Positions 11,102 to 23,576 of a stretch of DNA of 64,000 bases are shown here, piece after piece; position 1 is the first letter of the stretch; each line of letters opens with the position of its first letter. The notes below the pieces were generated by a model. The model saw only the letters and a list, made by a program, of their open reading frames with translations. It did not search any database and was not told the DNA's origin. Origin of the DNA: Hansfordia pulvinata (taxonomy: Eukaryota; Ascomycota; Sordariomycetes; Xylariales); NCBI GenBank assembly GCA_006538405.1, contig BJKQ01000010.1, forward strand, positions 2,108,001-2,172,000. The letters are read 5' to 3'. Made by a program: the position numbers and the translations under genes.

Positions 11102-12620
11102 AAGGCCGGCACGGGGAAAGGATGGGCGGGCGGTACTCGAACGAGCATTCGCCACTGGGCTTGGACGTCCCCGGACTGGCCAGCAAGTGGACGTTACCTC
11201 TCGTACCTACATCCTACCTACCTGAATGTAAGGGGAGGTCAGGTTGGGTACTCGTACCCGAACTCGACCTTGGCGCGAGGGCGACGAATGGGGGTGCCGC
11301 AAGCTGCCACTACTCGCGAGCAGCTAACAGATGTGGTGACTTGTGCTGGTAGCTCGCAGAATGTGGACAAGCACGACACGCTCAGCCCAGGTCGGCGACT
11401 ACGAGTAGTGCGCGTGCTAGTCACCTACGCCACCGCTATCACGAACGACGGCGCCGGCTCTGCTCCAGTTTATAAGACTACTGGTGGATCGTCGTCCATG
11501 ACCCAAACGCCCATACACACACGCCCTAGCCGAGGGCCCGAGGTGACGGCATCTGGTCAACGGCTGCAGAGCACAGACAGAGGCACAGCACAGACGGAAT
11601 CTCAGCACAGACTGGCGCGTACCGAGAGCACGTCGCAGGGTCCTTGCCCTGGCATAAGCTCCCGCGAATCTGCCATGCCAGTAGCGGTCAGACGTCGTCA
11701 TGAGGAATAGAAGGAAAAGCAGCAATTTCACCGTGCCAACACAGTGAACAGTAGGGAATAGACCCCATGCCCGCCACCTCCAAAGCCACACTACCTACCT
11801 GCAGGTCAGCGTCCCCGAATGGTCAACCCGGCCGTGGGCAGGGAGGCGGAAAATAGCAGCATGGAGGGACAAGATGGAGAGCCGAGAACGCAAGGGGGTG
11901 GAGGGAAAAGAGGGGGAAGGAAGCACGGCAGAACGAGGGGAGGCAATCACCCACCCCGTGAAGAAAACAGCTGAAAAGAATGAGCCCTGTCCGCCGCCGG
12001 GGACTACAGGGGTCTGGGGGCTGCGTGGTACGACGTCGCCCTCGCGGGTGGGTTCCATCGCCGCCGAACGCGAGTAATTATGAGGTCGCATCCACCATGC
12101 CACGTTCTATCCTGGCTCCATGCGGACCATGGGCGCAACCTCTGCCCGTACGAGTACGCGCCGCCGCACTCTTCACCACGCTCGCCAACGTCGCCGCCGA
12201 GCTGAGGCGGGGTCTCGTGTCGTCACTTCGAGTACTCGACCGTGAAACCACGAACGGCCAAGTCCATCCATCAGGAAGACCGGTGGTCTGCCAGCCCAGC
12301 TGTCAGTCGGGACTGCGGGCTCAGTGGGCGATCGCAGCGAGTGTGTAGGCGCCTGGTGCCAGAAAAGGACGAAACGTCGATCTGCGGCCCGCCCGGCACG
12401 ATGAAGGAGTGTAGGATACGGGCGCATCCGGACCGGCACCTGGATAGCTGTCGATGGGCGCAGAGCTGGCCGGCCGTGGCGTTGCGCCACTTTGCGCATT
12501 CGTACGAGGTCGTCGTGGACTGGGCCAAAGAAAAGAGGCCTGCTCAGCACCGGGGCTGTCGGCAGAGAGGGGTCGATTGGCCGCCCGGCGGAAAACACCG
12601 CGAACGAGTGGTGCCCGTGC

Positions 12621-12621
<1 letters not shown>

Positions 12622-12649
<28 letters not shown>
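12622..12649. repeat. Run of 28 G
   Basis: Longest homopolymer in the window, in intergenic DNA. The true length is probably uncertain in the assembly. Confidence 0.95.
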
Positions 12650-12652
<3 letters not shown>

Positions 12653-15607
12653 GCTGATGCCTTGAATGAGCGAGGCGGCGACGAGCGAGACGGCAATTGA
12701 GCAAACGGTCAAGGCGAAAGAGAGAGCGATGAGAGACAGCTGAGTCAGGTGAAGTGGTGAGGTCGGGCGGGCGGAGCCACCAGCGGGCCACCTGCCTGAT
12801 GGGGCGCGGAAGTAGGAGTATGGGTACGAGTGTGGGGACGGCGTCGGTGACAAGGCGCGCGATCGTGGGGCCAGCACTCGCCCGTAAGAGAGGCGAGAGG
12901 CGCGAACGTGGAGAGAGCTAGAAAGAGGGGCGCAGAAGAGGGGGGAGAGGCAATACTGGGAAAGGGTGGTCGCCGATGTTGATGGCGTTGTTCTTGTTGC
13001 TGTCGTTCTTGCTGTTGTCGTCGTCGATGTCGTCGCCGCAGCCGCCCAGCAGTTGCAGTCCGCCGGTCCGTGATCGGTTGTCAGTAGCCGTTCGCTAGTC
13101 AGTCGTCATTCGACAAAGAAGATATGCCCCTGGCGGCCAGGGCTGGCGAGCAAGGGTTGGAGGCGGAAATGCGCGAATTCGCGGACGGCTCCCGTAGTGG
13201 AGATGAGGGATCGGTTGTCGTTGTCGTGGGGTGGTGTGGTGGTGTGGTGGTGGTGGTGGTGGTTGAGGAGGAGGTTGTGGTTGTGGCGGTGGGATCCCCA
13301 CTCATTGGGTGAATTTGTGGATGGGTAGTACCTACCTGTACATGTCTGCTGCGCCGTTGCCCGTAGTCCGTCAAGTACGGTACTCGTACAGTCACCTGGT
13401 GCAAGCCCGCCGGCTGGGGGCCTAACGCGGAGATACGAGTACGGATTCCCTCACGGTCGAGGCCCTTGGTGGCGCCTTCTTCCTGGAACGAGCAATCGTG
13501 CTTCTTGGGTACGTCGGGTTGTCCCTGGCCGCGCCTTCTGCATCGGGACCGGGCTTCTCTGGTGCAGACAGCAGTCGTTCCGCCTTTCTGCGCAGTTCCG
13601 CTTTGGGTAATGCCTGCAAGTGGAAGTGGATGGCACGGGTACCTGGTCTGGCGGTGGGGATACCTGGATGCCCCCAGGAGGTACAGCCCGCTGCTGCCTG
13701 TCATTGCCCGAATCCTGCCCCGCATCGACTCAATAGATCCGTACTGCCATGTAGCCCCGCCTGGGTCCGCCGGACACGGGTACCTCTGCTCAACGTTCGA
13801 GTCAACGGCGCTGGGGCCGGCGATGGTTGGGCTGGTCTGACAGCCTTCAATGTCTGCCCGCCGTGGGCAAGAGAGATGCGCTTGTCCATCGCCATCAAGA
13901 TTTCGCGCGCACGCAATCTGCCCTCACTCTCGCTGTCGCCGACAGCCACGACACGAGGTGCTCCCGCGACGGATGACGGCCATACGCCTGGGTGTCGGTA
14001 CCCATCCCCGCTCGGAGCCGCCGTTCGCCCCTGTCTCAACTGACTTGCACACAATCGATTCAGCAGCAACAACAAGATAGAGCTCGTCGACGTTGTCACC
14101 GCCGCCGTCGTCGTTGTCGTCGTCGTTGCCGGCCCGCGCGGGCGTGCGGGCGTCCTGCGGATCGGATACCCTAGGTAGGTAGGTAACCTACTGAGTACTC
14201 AATACTCCACCCTCAACGTCCCGCACGCATCGCGAAGGATTCTGCTTGATTTGCACGCACCCACCCGACCTTGGAGAGCTCGCCTGGCGGTTGGAGAGAT
14301 GACGGCACTGGCTGACGACTGCTCATGCTCTCCAGTCTTGCCGTCCAGAGATATCCCCCCGAGAAACGGTACGGGAACGCACACCAGCCCAAGCCGCCTC
14401 GCGCCTCGCGCCTCGTCTCTGGTCCCCTGGACGGGCTCTCGTCGGCGCTCGCTACCGCTGCCACCACGACGACCAAGTCGGCAAGTGCCCGAGGCGGCAG
14501 ACACGCAAGCGCAGCAAAGTCACGCAGAGCCCTCGCCGCCATCACCGTGGGATTGCCCTAAAGGCTCGTAGTGCCCGATAGCGTCCCCCTCTGCCGGCGC
14601 TGCGTCCTTAGTCTCGGTCGCCGATCACTCGCCTGCCGCGTCCCAGGCTGATTAGTCGCCGGCAGTTTGTGTTGCTGTGCGTGTGTGTGTGTGGTGGTGT
14701 GTGGTGTGTGCCTGTCTGTCTGTCTCTCTGTCACTGTGTGTCCATACTCGTGTGTCCTGTCTGCAAGTATGGCCCTGCAACCCTGCCCGCCCTCCCTCCT
14801 CCCATGCGGGCCACGCCTAGCCTTGGTATAGTCTTGGAGACTTCCGGTGACCATCGAGTCCTGCCTGCGCTGGCCCCCGTTGCTGCGCTGCCGTGGGCCA
14901 TAATAAGACCACAGAAGGATCACACCTCCAAAGCAATAAGTCGGGCTACCACTCTCCTCTCCCCCTCCTCCAAGTGGGCTACCCGCTTCCGTGTGCCAGA
15001 CTAGTTTCCGGCTTTTGTCCAGCAGGGACCGACCTGCTCCCCTGCTGGTCCCCCCTGCTCTAGGTACATGGTCGTCTGGTGCTTCTCTTCTCTCGCCTGC
15101 CTGTGCTTACCCTTATGCCTGTGCCTATGCCTGTGCTCATGTTATGCTTGTATCTATGGATACGACATACTATTTGCCTGCGTCACAGCAGCAACAGACC
15201 CGACTTATACCCCCCAGGATTAGTCGTGCGCAAGGCTTGCTCGTGATTGTCTGGGCCCCCTCCATGGGCCCGAGGGATCCAGCCCCCTGGTCGGCATGTC
15301 GTAGCATCGTCCGGCCCGCGACGTCTCATCGCGCAGCGCAGCATCTGAGGTCGCGGGCACGCTCATGCGCCCAATCCTTCGGCCCTGCCCATGACACGCT
15401 ATGCCCTACCCTCTTCTCTTCTCTTCTCGGCTCGACGGCTGTTGATATGTATAAGGCTTCCCCAATCCGATGCCTTCCTCTTCTCCTCTTCCGGCTGCCG
15501 AGCTGACACGTCCATGCCTTTCCTTTCTGTCCACCGCGCCTCCAGGTTGCACCCGTCCCGGACCTGACTCCGAACCACAAAGACACCACCTCTAACCCCT
15601 CGCCATC

Positions 15608-16894
15608 ATGATCAGCAGCGGTGGCAAGGTGGTGGCGGTCTTCATGGCCGTCTTCACCTTCCTCGTGACCATCTCCATGGGCCTGCGCTTCTACACCCTG
15701 CTCAGCGTCAAGAAGAGAAAGCTGCGCACCGACGACTACCTCATCTCCGTCTCCTACCTGGCCCTCCTGGCCATCGAGGGCGCCATGGCCTGGGCCGTCC
15801 ACCACGGCCTCGGCGCCCACACGGCCACGCTGCCGTGGGACGATATTGCCGTCCAGATCAAGGTAAGAGGCCGCTCCCCTCGGAACCTACCACCCGACTC
15901 TGAGCCTGACAACAAACCCACAGATGACCACCTCCAACCTGTGGTCGTGGACCATTGCGACGTCGACGTGCAAGCTGGCGCTGCTCTTCATGTACCTGGA
16001 GCTGTTCCACACGCACACGGGCTTCCGGCGGACGTGCTGGGTGCTCATCGCGCTGACGTCGTGCTACCCGATGGTCTTCATCCCCTACTTCATGACGCAG
16101 TGCTCGCCCGTGTCGGCGGCGTGGGACCCCGTCCTGTCGCAGACCAACTGCCGCCCGCTGGTGCAGCAGGAGCTGGCCTCGGTCGCCGTCAACCTGGCCC
16201 TCGACGCGGCCATTGTCATCTGCCCGCTGCCCGTCATCTGGGACCTCAAGATGCCCACCAACAAGAAGGTCGGCGTCAGCCTCATGTTCAGCCTCGGTCT
16301 TGCGTACGTTTCTCTCTCTCTCCTTCTGCCCCGGCCCTTGACTTTCCTTGGTCAGCAGCAGGTGCTAACACGTATTCTCCTTTCCAGCGTCATCGCCATC
16401 ATGATCTGGCGCCTGGTCAGCACCGCTAGCTCGGCGCACGGGTCGGACATGATCTACGAGCTGACGACGACGGCGCTGCAGGGCCAGCTGGAGGTGTGGC
16501 TGGGGATCCTGGCGGCGAACCTGCCGACGCTGGGCCCGCTGATGATGAAGATCCCTGCTACTCGGCGGGCCAGTACGTGAGCAGCTACTGGAAGTCGGGC
16601 GGGACCGGGGGCACGAGCAGCACGGGGGGACGGTCGAGCCACCACCACCACAAGAAGGGCCTGCCCGTGTCGCTCGACACGTTTGGCAGCAGCACCAAGT
16701 CCAAGGTGGCCGGGCGCGACGACTTCCACCTGCTCGAGGACGGCACGGGCGTCGAGGGCGGCGCGGGGCCCGACGAGCTGGACGCCTTCTCGCGCGGCAT
16801 CATGCGCAGCCGCGACTTCAACGTCACGGTCGAGTCGACGCACTCGGCGCACAAGTACGAGCCGGACAACCACCACCACATCTCGTCCGTGTAG
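15608..16894 (+). CDS. PTH11-like / fungal rhodopsin-family seven-helix membrane protein, one apparent frameshift
   Basis: Exons 15608-15862, 15924-16303 and 16388-16894. Both introns have clean GT..AG ends (61 and 84 bp) and give 380 residues once one base is added. The plasma-membrane type is recognised from the helix order and conserved spots: GLRFYTLLSVKKRKLRTDDY after helix 1, a Cys-containing loop (TQCSPVSAAW...NCRPL), NLALDAAIVICPLPVIWDL, and QLEVWLGILAANLPTLGPL at the last helix. No CFEM domain is present. The frame breaks at CCC 16553-16555: without an added C the protein stops about 11 codons after the last helix, and with it a 110-residue Ser/His-rich cytoplasmic tail ending in HHHISSV is read. 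Family roles range from surface sensing to metabolite-cluster membrane proteins. Its role here is unknown. Confidence 0.87.
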
Positions 16895-16934
16895 GACCGG
16901 TGTGTCGAGCGCGGATAGTGTAGCATCAAGAATT

Positions 16935-16944
16935 AATAAATAAA
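16935..16944 (+). terminator. Polyadenylation signal
   Basis: Two overlapping AATAAA hexamers (AATAAATAAA) about 40 bp after the PTH11-like stop codon. Confidence 0.5.
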
Positions 16945-19576
16945 GCCACCAACAAAAGAATATTTCAAATCATTCCCAATCATACACAATACTTGATCCT
17001 TGCATCCAACACATGTGTCAGCCCGCATTGGTGCTGTGTGTGATCCGATCCCCAGATGTGTGCCGTGACTGGCTGCGCGTGTCACCAATGCGACCCTCGC
17101 CCGTCTCCATAGGCACACACACATAGACACACACGCACGAGGACTATGTAAGCTCAGCTCAGCTCAGCCCAGCACATACTCTCACACCAGTCCAGCCCGG
17201 CATTGGCGAGTGCCACCACACCACCCTTCTTCTTACCACCGCCAGCCGCCACCGTGGGAGCTTGCATCTTGGCCCCCAAATGCGACTCTGACATTGCGTG
17301 GGCACGGCCGGGACCGTTGGCGCTCGCTCGCTCGCCCACCCCCTTCGTCCGTTATTTTTGTCGTTCGCTCCGGGTGACGCAACGCCTTGGTGACGAGTAC
17401 ACCGAGCGGTTCACGATGCAACGGGCCCCGCCTGCCGAGACCCGGCGCTGCAACGGCGCTGCGAGTACGAGTGTACATAGGTGCCGGGTACCCAATTACT
17501 CTACAGGCACCTGGCATGGGTGAACACCTGACGCAAGCACTCTTACCATAAATCCCAACCTTCACCATAGGTACAATTTGCTCGGCTTGCATGACATGAT
17601 CAGTGCCGGCAGGACTCCCCCCAGATAGACGATCCTAAAGCTGGCTGCATCGGTTGAAGTATGCAAGGGCAACCAGCCAGCAGGGCAACAAACCGCCGTG
17701 GGGGGTAAGAAAGGGCCCAGCAAAGGCGGAGCCCGCCGGCAACCGCCGTGAGCAAACAAAATCGATAAATCGATGACTAGAAAGATGGAGAGAGTGTGTG
17801 GGAGGGAGGAAGACCCGGCAACAAGGCACGCGTGAAAAGCCCCCCCATCCGTGCGCCCGCGTCGGCCCAGGACACCCGACGAGATGGCACCCGGGGCCTC
17901 GGGTTCGGCAGCAGTGGGACGATCTGGTGTGAAGGGAAGGGGGGCTCTGGAAGAGCAGCAAGCCAGCCAGCAAGCAAGCAGGGCAAAGCAAAGCAGCAAG
18001 GAGGTGGCGGAGAGGAAAGGGAAAAAGCGATCAACAATATCAATGCCTTTCCAACTTCTCCAATGAATCCTTTGGAGGTGCAATGGTCTCTCTCTCGCTG
18101 TTCCCCAGGGCAATCTTGCCTCATCTGACCCATCTCCATCGGGGGCGGGCGGACGATCAGCAGCAGCGAGCGAGCGAGCGAGCGCGCACGTGACCGTGGA
18201 GAGAGACTCGTGTACTCGTAGAGGGGGAGGGGGTGGCAACTTGTGTGCTGTGCGTATCAGCAAGCAAGGTGCGTGCTTCCCGGAGCTGCCAGTATCGTCC
18301 TTGCAAGTTTGTTGCTAGTGGCAGCTGTGTGTCCGATCATCCAGCTCTCGCAGCCTCGTTCTACTCTAAAAGATAGTCGTCCCAAGCAGAGGGTAATAGT
18401 AAGGCTCGTGGTCTGTTCGCCTGTGGAAGCTTGTGCTGTCATGCCAGCAACAGCTCCAGGGGTCCCCCCCTCCTCTCCTCTCCCTCTGTCTCTCTCTCTG
18501 TCTCTCTATTGGCATCCGTTTTTAGCAAGCCGGATGGAGATACCTTGCTTGCTACCCGGTCCACGTGCTGCTGAAGATTATACCCCGTAAGAAAGGGTGC
18601 CTGTCTGGAGAGAGAGTTGTGCAACCCGTGCACCCAAACCCATGCAACCTTGTCTTGCCAACCCGTTCCTGAGACCGGGGCCGACCCTTCTCCCTGCCCT
18701 GTCCGGGAATTGGATCTCCGGCGGAGTGCTCATAGCACGATCAAGGTCCCTGTGAGGTGCCTACCTACATGTACCTTACCTTGCGAGTACCTTATTACTG
18801 TGCTTACCTATGCCCTGCTCGTACTCGTAGTCCAAGTTATTGCTGGGAGCCCGGAGCAGGGGTGCCCGCACGCACTGATGGGGAAAAGAACCTGTCAGGG
18901 GTGGAGGGGGTGTGGGGCCACAAGGCGGATCCTTGGTTGTGTGCTTGTCGTGCTTGTTCCTGGCCCGCCCCACCCCTCTCCTCCCCAGATGCTAGGTAGT
19001 CGTAGGACGCTATTTTAGTAGCGAATCTGCCGGTACGCCGGTACTCGTACGGCCGACACGCCCGTTGGAGGAGTCCTGATAGGTACGCGCATGTACCTCC
19101 GCGTACGAGCTACCTAGATGTATCTACCAGGTAGTCTGCCACTCTGCCTGGGGGGGATCTCCGCCCCGGGAAGAAGGGCAGTACCCCGAGCACCCCCGTC
19201 GTCCACTTTAGGCAGCTGTCTGTCCGGGCATTGGAATCTGAGGTACATTAGGTATGCAGAGTCCAGAGCAATCCCCAATCAGGAAAAATCAAGATGGAGC
19301 GCGGCGACCCAGCCGACTTTTCTGGTAAATATAGGTACCTTAGGTAGGTAGCCAATGTTCGTGCGAGTACCTCCACGGTATCGGGCAATGCCACGGCACT
19401 GCCACACTGCCACAAGAACCACGACAGGCACATACTCGTACCTACCTACATGCACTCGTAGGTGTGGCCGCTGTTTTCGACAACAGTCCATCAGCCGGTG
19501 GCTTTGTTGCCAAAAAACGGTCGTTCGGGGGCAGACGAGATCCCCTCGGAATACAGTATTTCGACCTCTTTTATTC

Positions 19577-19578
<2 letters not shown>

Positions 19579-19624
<46 letters not shown>

Positions 19625-19653
19625 ACTGCTACTGCTGCTACTGCTGCTACTGT
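19579..19653. repeat. CTG microsatellite with CTA interruptions
   Basis: Eleven or more CTG units followed by mixed CTACTG units. The CTA units read as TAG stops on the minus strand, so this is not a coding poly-Gln tract in that frame. Confidence 0.85.
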
Positions 19654-21005
19654 CCGCGCTGCTCCCCGAGCTGTGCCCCTTCGCCCATTGTCCCCGCGCG
19701 TGTCAGCGGCCTCCATCGATGCTGGTAGGGGCTCACTCCGGACGACGCCAACGTCCAGATCGGGGTGTGCTGGGAGCCGTCGAGCTGTGCTGATCGCCTC
19801 TTCCGGGGCCCCGAACGGAGCAGCAACCATGCCTCGCTCGCCCTTTTCGTCTTCCTCAGCAAAGCGACACAGCCTACACATGACCCGAAAAGGCTCAAGA
19901 GGTGACGTAGCCAGGGAGGGTCTTCCCCCATGCCGCCCCTCCTCCCTCCCCTCCCTCCCCTCTGGTATCCTGGTCTCGGTAATTTGAGCTGCCGTGGAGG
20001 ACGAGGCAGGACGGCCGCTGCTTGGTGGGGTTTTGGGGGGGCTTTGCCCCCTTGCAACTTTGAGTCCAGAGGAGCCTGCTGCTATCTGCCACGAGGACAA
20101 GCACGGATACAAGCGGGTGTAATGGCACCTGCAGGCAGGGCTGGATGGATGGGATGGTAGCACGGTGGGTAATGGCCCGCAGGTCCACATTGTATTGGCT
20201 TTTCCTCGGTATGGTCTGCCGGAGGGGCCCTCGGGCGAGCTCAAGACCTTTCGGCGATACAGGAGTCTCCCCATGCCCCCTCTCCCTCGATCAGGGTATC
20301 AGGGTCAAGCTGGCTGGCCTGCTCTGGGTGGCTCTGCGGAGATCTACATCGTGTGCTTGTCCGCAGGGGGGGGAAGGGGGAGCTCGGTGATGACGACCGC
20401 TCCTCCTCGTCCTGACAGTCGGATGCTGAGCAGGATGAACGCATGTCACACGGTCAACGCTAGTTTTGGCGAGTCGGCGAGCAGAAGCGAGCCTTTGGCT
20501 TGGTGCCCTTTATTACAACCAAAGCAGACCAGCGCCGGGCCTTCTGCGTCCACTCTGCCCTTCGCATGTACCACTCTGCTTCCGCGCGCCGCTCACTAGC
20601 AGCCACTATCGCCACCCCCGCAGGCGACCCTACCTACCTCACTTCCCATCGGGCACCCGCGGTACATGTCGGTACAGACGTGTACTCTCGTGGACCTACC
20701 GGGGCTACCACGAGTACCTCGCGCGCACGCCGATCGGGAGCCGGCCATGTACGGACGGCTATGCGTGGCTCGTTCTGGGCCTGCTCCACGGGGACTCACG
20801 ATCAAGCCCCGACTATCACCGCCTGGCTAACGCGTAGCTTGGCACCGTTATTGATCCTTCCGGCAGCTCGACTCCTTCTGTCGCAACGCCCCGTGTGTGC
20901 TTGTGTGTGTGGTGTGATGGGTGTGTGTCTGTCTGTCTGTCTGTATGTGTGTGGTTGCGGACGACCATCTCCCTCTGTCTTTCCGTGTATGGGTGTGGTG
21001 TGCCA

Positions 21006-21013
21006 TATAATAA
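21006..21013 (+). promoter_or_regulatory. TATA-like element of the second P450 gene
   Basis: TATAATAA, 137 bp upstream of the ATG at 21150, which itself has a good context (CGCCACCATG). Confidence 0.35.
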
Positions 21014-21149
21014 CCACGGCGATTGCGGAATATCCCGCCTCGCCCTCACTCCATAGTGATGGCTGCTCTACCTCACGATCACTGCCACCACCACCACCAA
21101 TTCCTCCTCCTCCTCCTCCTCCTCGGATAGATCCCGCTATCCCGCCACC

Positions 21150-22782
21150 ATGTATCGCCAGATCGCTGCCGCCTCCTTTGCCGGCGGCCTGGCCCACCAC
21201 GCCGTCTTTATCCGCGGCGAGTGGCACCTGCGCACCCTGGCCGTGCTGCTCGGCCACATCGCCCTGGCCCTCGCCGCGGCGTTTGCGCTCTACTGCTCGT
21301 CCGCGGCCGACAAGCAGTATCAGCGGCAGCCGGCGGCGGCGGCGGCGGAAGAGGTCGTCGCCGTCGACCTGTGGGACATCGCGGGGCAGGTCGCGGTGCT
21401 GGGCGCGGCGTACCTGGCGTCGCTGTTCGGCAGCATGGTCGTCTACCGCCTCTACTTCCACCAGCTCTCCCGCTTCCCCGGGCCGCGCTGGACGGCCGCC
21501 TCGAAGCTGTGGTGGGTGTGGCAGATCCGCGGCTCCCGCAACCACGCGCTTCATCACGAGCTCCACGCCAAGCACGGCAGCTTTGTGAGGACTGGTGAGT
21601 TTTTTCTGTTCCCTGGCTGTTTGTCTTTTGCCTCGCACACACCCACGGGTTTCCCGGCATCACGGGCGTCTTCTTTTTTTTTCTTTGGCTCTCTTTCAGA
21701 TTGCCTGCCTGCTATATCTTGTTACTCGTTGTTTCTAACCCCCCTCTCGCAGGCCCCAACGAGCTGTCGGTGGCCGACCCGGCCATCTACCAGCTGCTGG
21801 ACGGGTGGAAGAACGACACGAGCAAAGACGTGTGGTACGACATTCTGCGGCCGCAGTACTCGGCCGTCTTCAGCCGGGACGAGAACGTGCACCGGGACGG
21901 GCGCAAGGTCTGGGTTCACTCCATGTCGGGCAAAGGTAAGCTCCTCGTCGCCCCCCCCCCCCCCCCCCCCCTCTTTATTGCCCCAGTTCTGCTCAGAAGT
22001 CTGTCGTCCAACAACAGCAGCAGCAGCAGCAGAAACAGCATGTAGCATACACTGACACCCCCGCGCGCAGCCATGAACGAGTACCACCCGCGGATCGTCA
22101 ACCTGGCCGAGTCGCTGTCGCGGTGCATCCGCAGCCACGGCGGCCGGGCGGCGGTGGACGTGGACGACGTCATGTCGTGGTTCTCGTTCGACGTCATGGG
22201 CGACGTCGTCTTCGGCAAGGACTTCAAGCTGCTCGAGAGCCGGGCCTGGGCGCCCGCGATCCAGCACCGCGACCGCGCCCTCGCCGTCGTCGGCCTCATC
22301 AACGACGCCACCTGGATCGCCCACCTGGCCTTCCGCCTCGTGCCCTTCTACGGCCGCATCCGCGACTGGTTCCGCCTGCTGACCTTTTGCACCGACCGCA
22401 TCGAGGAGCGTATCGAGGTGTGTTTTTATTCCACTGGCATTCCTGATTCTAACGCCTCCCCGTTTCACCCACCCCTTTTCTTTTTTTTCGATGTCTACAC
22501 TCATAGACAACGGCTGACCCTCCGACGCGACCCAACAGAGAGGAGACGACGAGGACAAGCTGGACATGGCGCAGTACTTCCTCAAGGAGCAGCGGACGTC
22601 CGGGCGGTTCCAGAGCCTGCGCGACAGCGTGCTCTACCTGCAAGGGACCATGGTGACGGCCGTCGTGGCCGGCAGGTGAGTTGCAACTCTTACTCTCGTC
22701 ACGTCTCGTCAGTCACAGACAGGACAGACCCGCCCAGTCCGGGGCTGTCCGCTGTCCAAAGGGAGATTTACAATCTCCCTCA

Positions 22783-22854
<72 letters not shown>

Positions 22855-23576
22855 ACATCCCCGCGGATCGGAGCGCACGCTGACTCGGGCATCCCAAAAA
22901 AATAGCGACACGACTCGGGCGGGACTGATCGGCATCTGCTGGTTCCTGTCCAAGTACCCGGAGCACGCGGGCAAGATCCTGGCCGAGATCCAGGACGTGG
23001 ACGTGTACAGCAACTCGGCGCTGGGCAGCCTGCCGCACCTCAACGCCTTCATCAACGAGGCGCTGCGCCTGGCGCCGCCCGTCATGACGGGCACCCCGCG
23101 GGTGACGGGCCCCAACGGCCTCGTCGTCGGCAACACCTTCATCCCCCCGGGCACCAAGATCAACACGCCCCGGTACACCATTATGCGGAGTGAGTCTTTT
23201 TTTTTTTTTTGTCTTCCGTCTCTCTCTCATATATACCCCTCCCCCCCCGCCCACCCACATATACTGACCCTTTCGCAACGCAGTGGAGTCGGCGTTCCCG
23301 CGCGCGGAGGAGTTCATCCCGGAGCGGTGGACGACGCGGCCGGAGCTGATCCGGGACCGGCGGGCGTTCAGCCCCTTCTCGGTCGGCGGGCGGCAGTGCG
23401 TGGGCATGCTGGTGGCCTACTCGGAGCTGCGCGCCGTGACGGCCATGCTGGTGCGCGACTTCCGCCTGTCCTTCGCCCCGGGCTACGACCAGGACGCCAT
23501 GTGGCGCGGCCTGCGCGACCAGATCACCGCCCAGCCCGGCGAGCTGCTTTGCACCTTTGAGCCGCGCGAGGGTTGA
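21150..23576 (+). CDS. Cytochrome P450 monooxygenase, six exons
   Basis: Exons 21150-21594, 21753-21935, 22071-22417, 22539-22675, 22906-23189 and 23284-23576. All introns are GT..AG and the exons join to 562 residues with no break. Several hydrophobic segments lie near the N-terminus before the Pro-rich hinge FPGPRWTA. Exon 4 ends and exon 5 begins inside the oxygen-binding helix, rebuilding AGSDTT. ExxR is EALR (422-425), the PERF-type motif is PERW, and the heme loop is FSVGGRQCVG with Cys504. By eye it resembles P450s often labelled tryprostatin B 6-hydroxylase-like; the substrate is unknown. It sits alone between long spacers, 4.3 kb from the PTH11-like gene and 2.5 kb from the next gene. 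Intron 2 contains a run of 21 C and intron 4 a long CA repeat. Confidence 0.93.
21951..21971 (+). repeat. Run of 21 C in P450 intron 2
   Basis: Homopolymer inside the 135-bp second intron of the P450 gene. It does not touch the splice sites. Confidence 0.95.
22783..22847. repeat. CA dinucleotide microsatellite in P450 intron 4
   Basis: About 32 CA units inside the 230-bp intron 22676-22905, which splits the AGSDTT motif. It accounts for that intron's unusual length. Confidence 0.95.

Larger units (their letters stand above)
10264..15607. other. Long intergenic region, no gene recognised
   Basis: More than 5 kb. ORFs exist on both strands but have the skewed composition of chance GC-rich frames, and none shows a domain or plausible splice pattern. 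It holds two long G-runs, TACTCGTA-type motifs (11249-11257, 13381-13389, 13434-13441), a TAGGTAGGTAGG block at 14172-14184, GT-rich DNA near 14677-14712, and (GGT)n near 13240-13275. Confidence 0.55.
16895..21149. other. Intergenic, no gene recognised
   Basis: About 4.2 kb. No ORF has protein-like character. It holds several TACTCGTA-type sites (for example 19042-19050 and 19433-19440), TAGGTAGGTA at 19341-19350, a CTG/CTACTG repeat listed separately, GT/CTGT-rich tracts near 20899-20952, and TCC repeats near 21103-21125 just before the P450 start. Confidence 0.55.

Noticed and set aside
13498..14043. 181-codon ORF in the 10-15 kb spacer
   Set aside because: Composition is like its other frames, there is no domain, no plausible splice partner, and it spans a dispersed-motif region.
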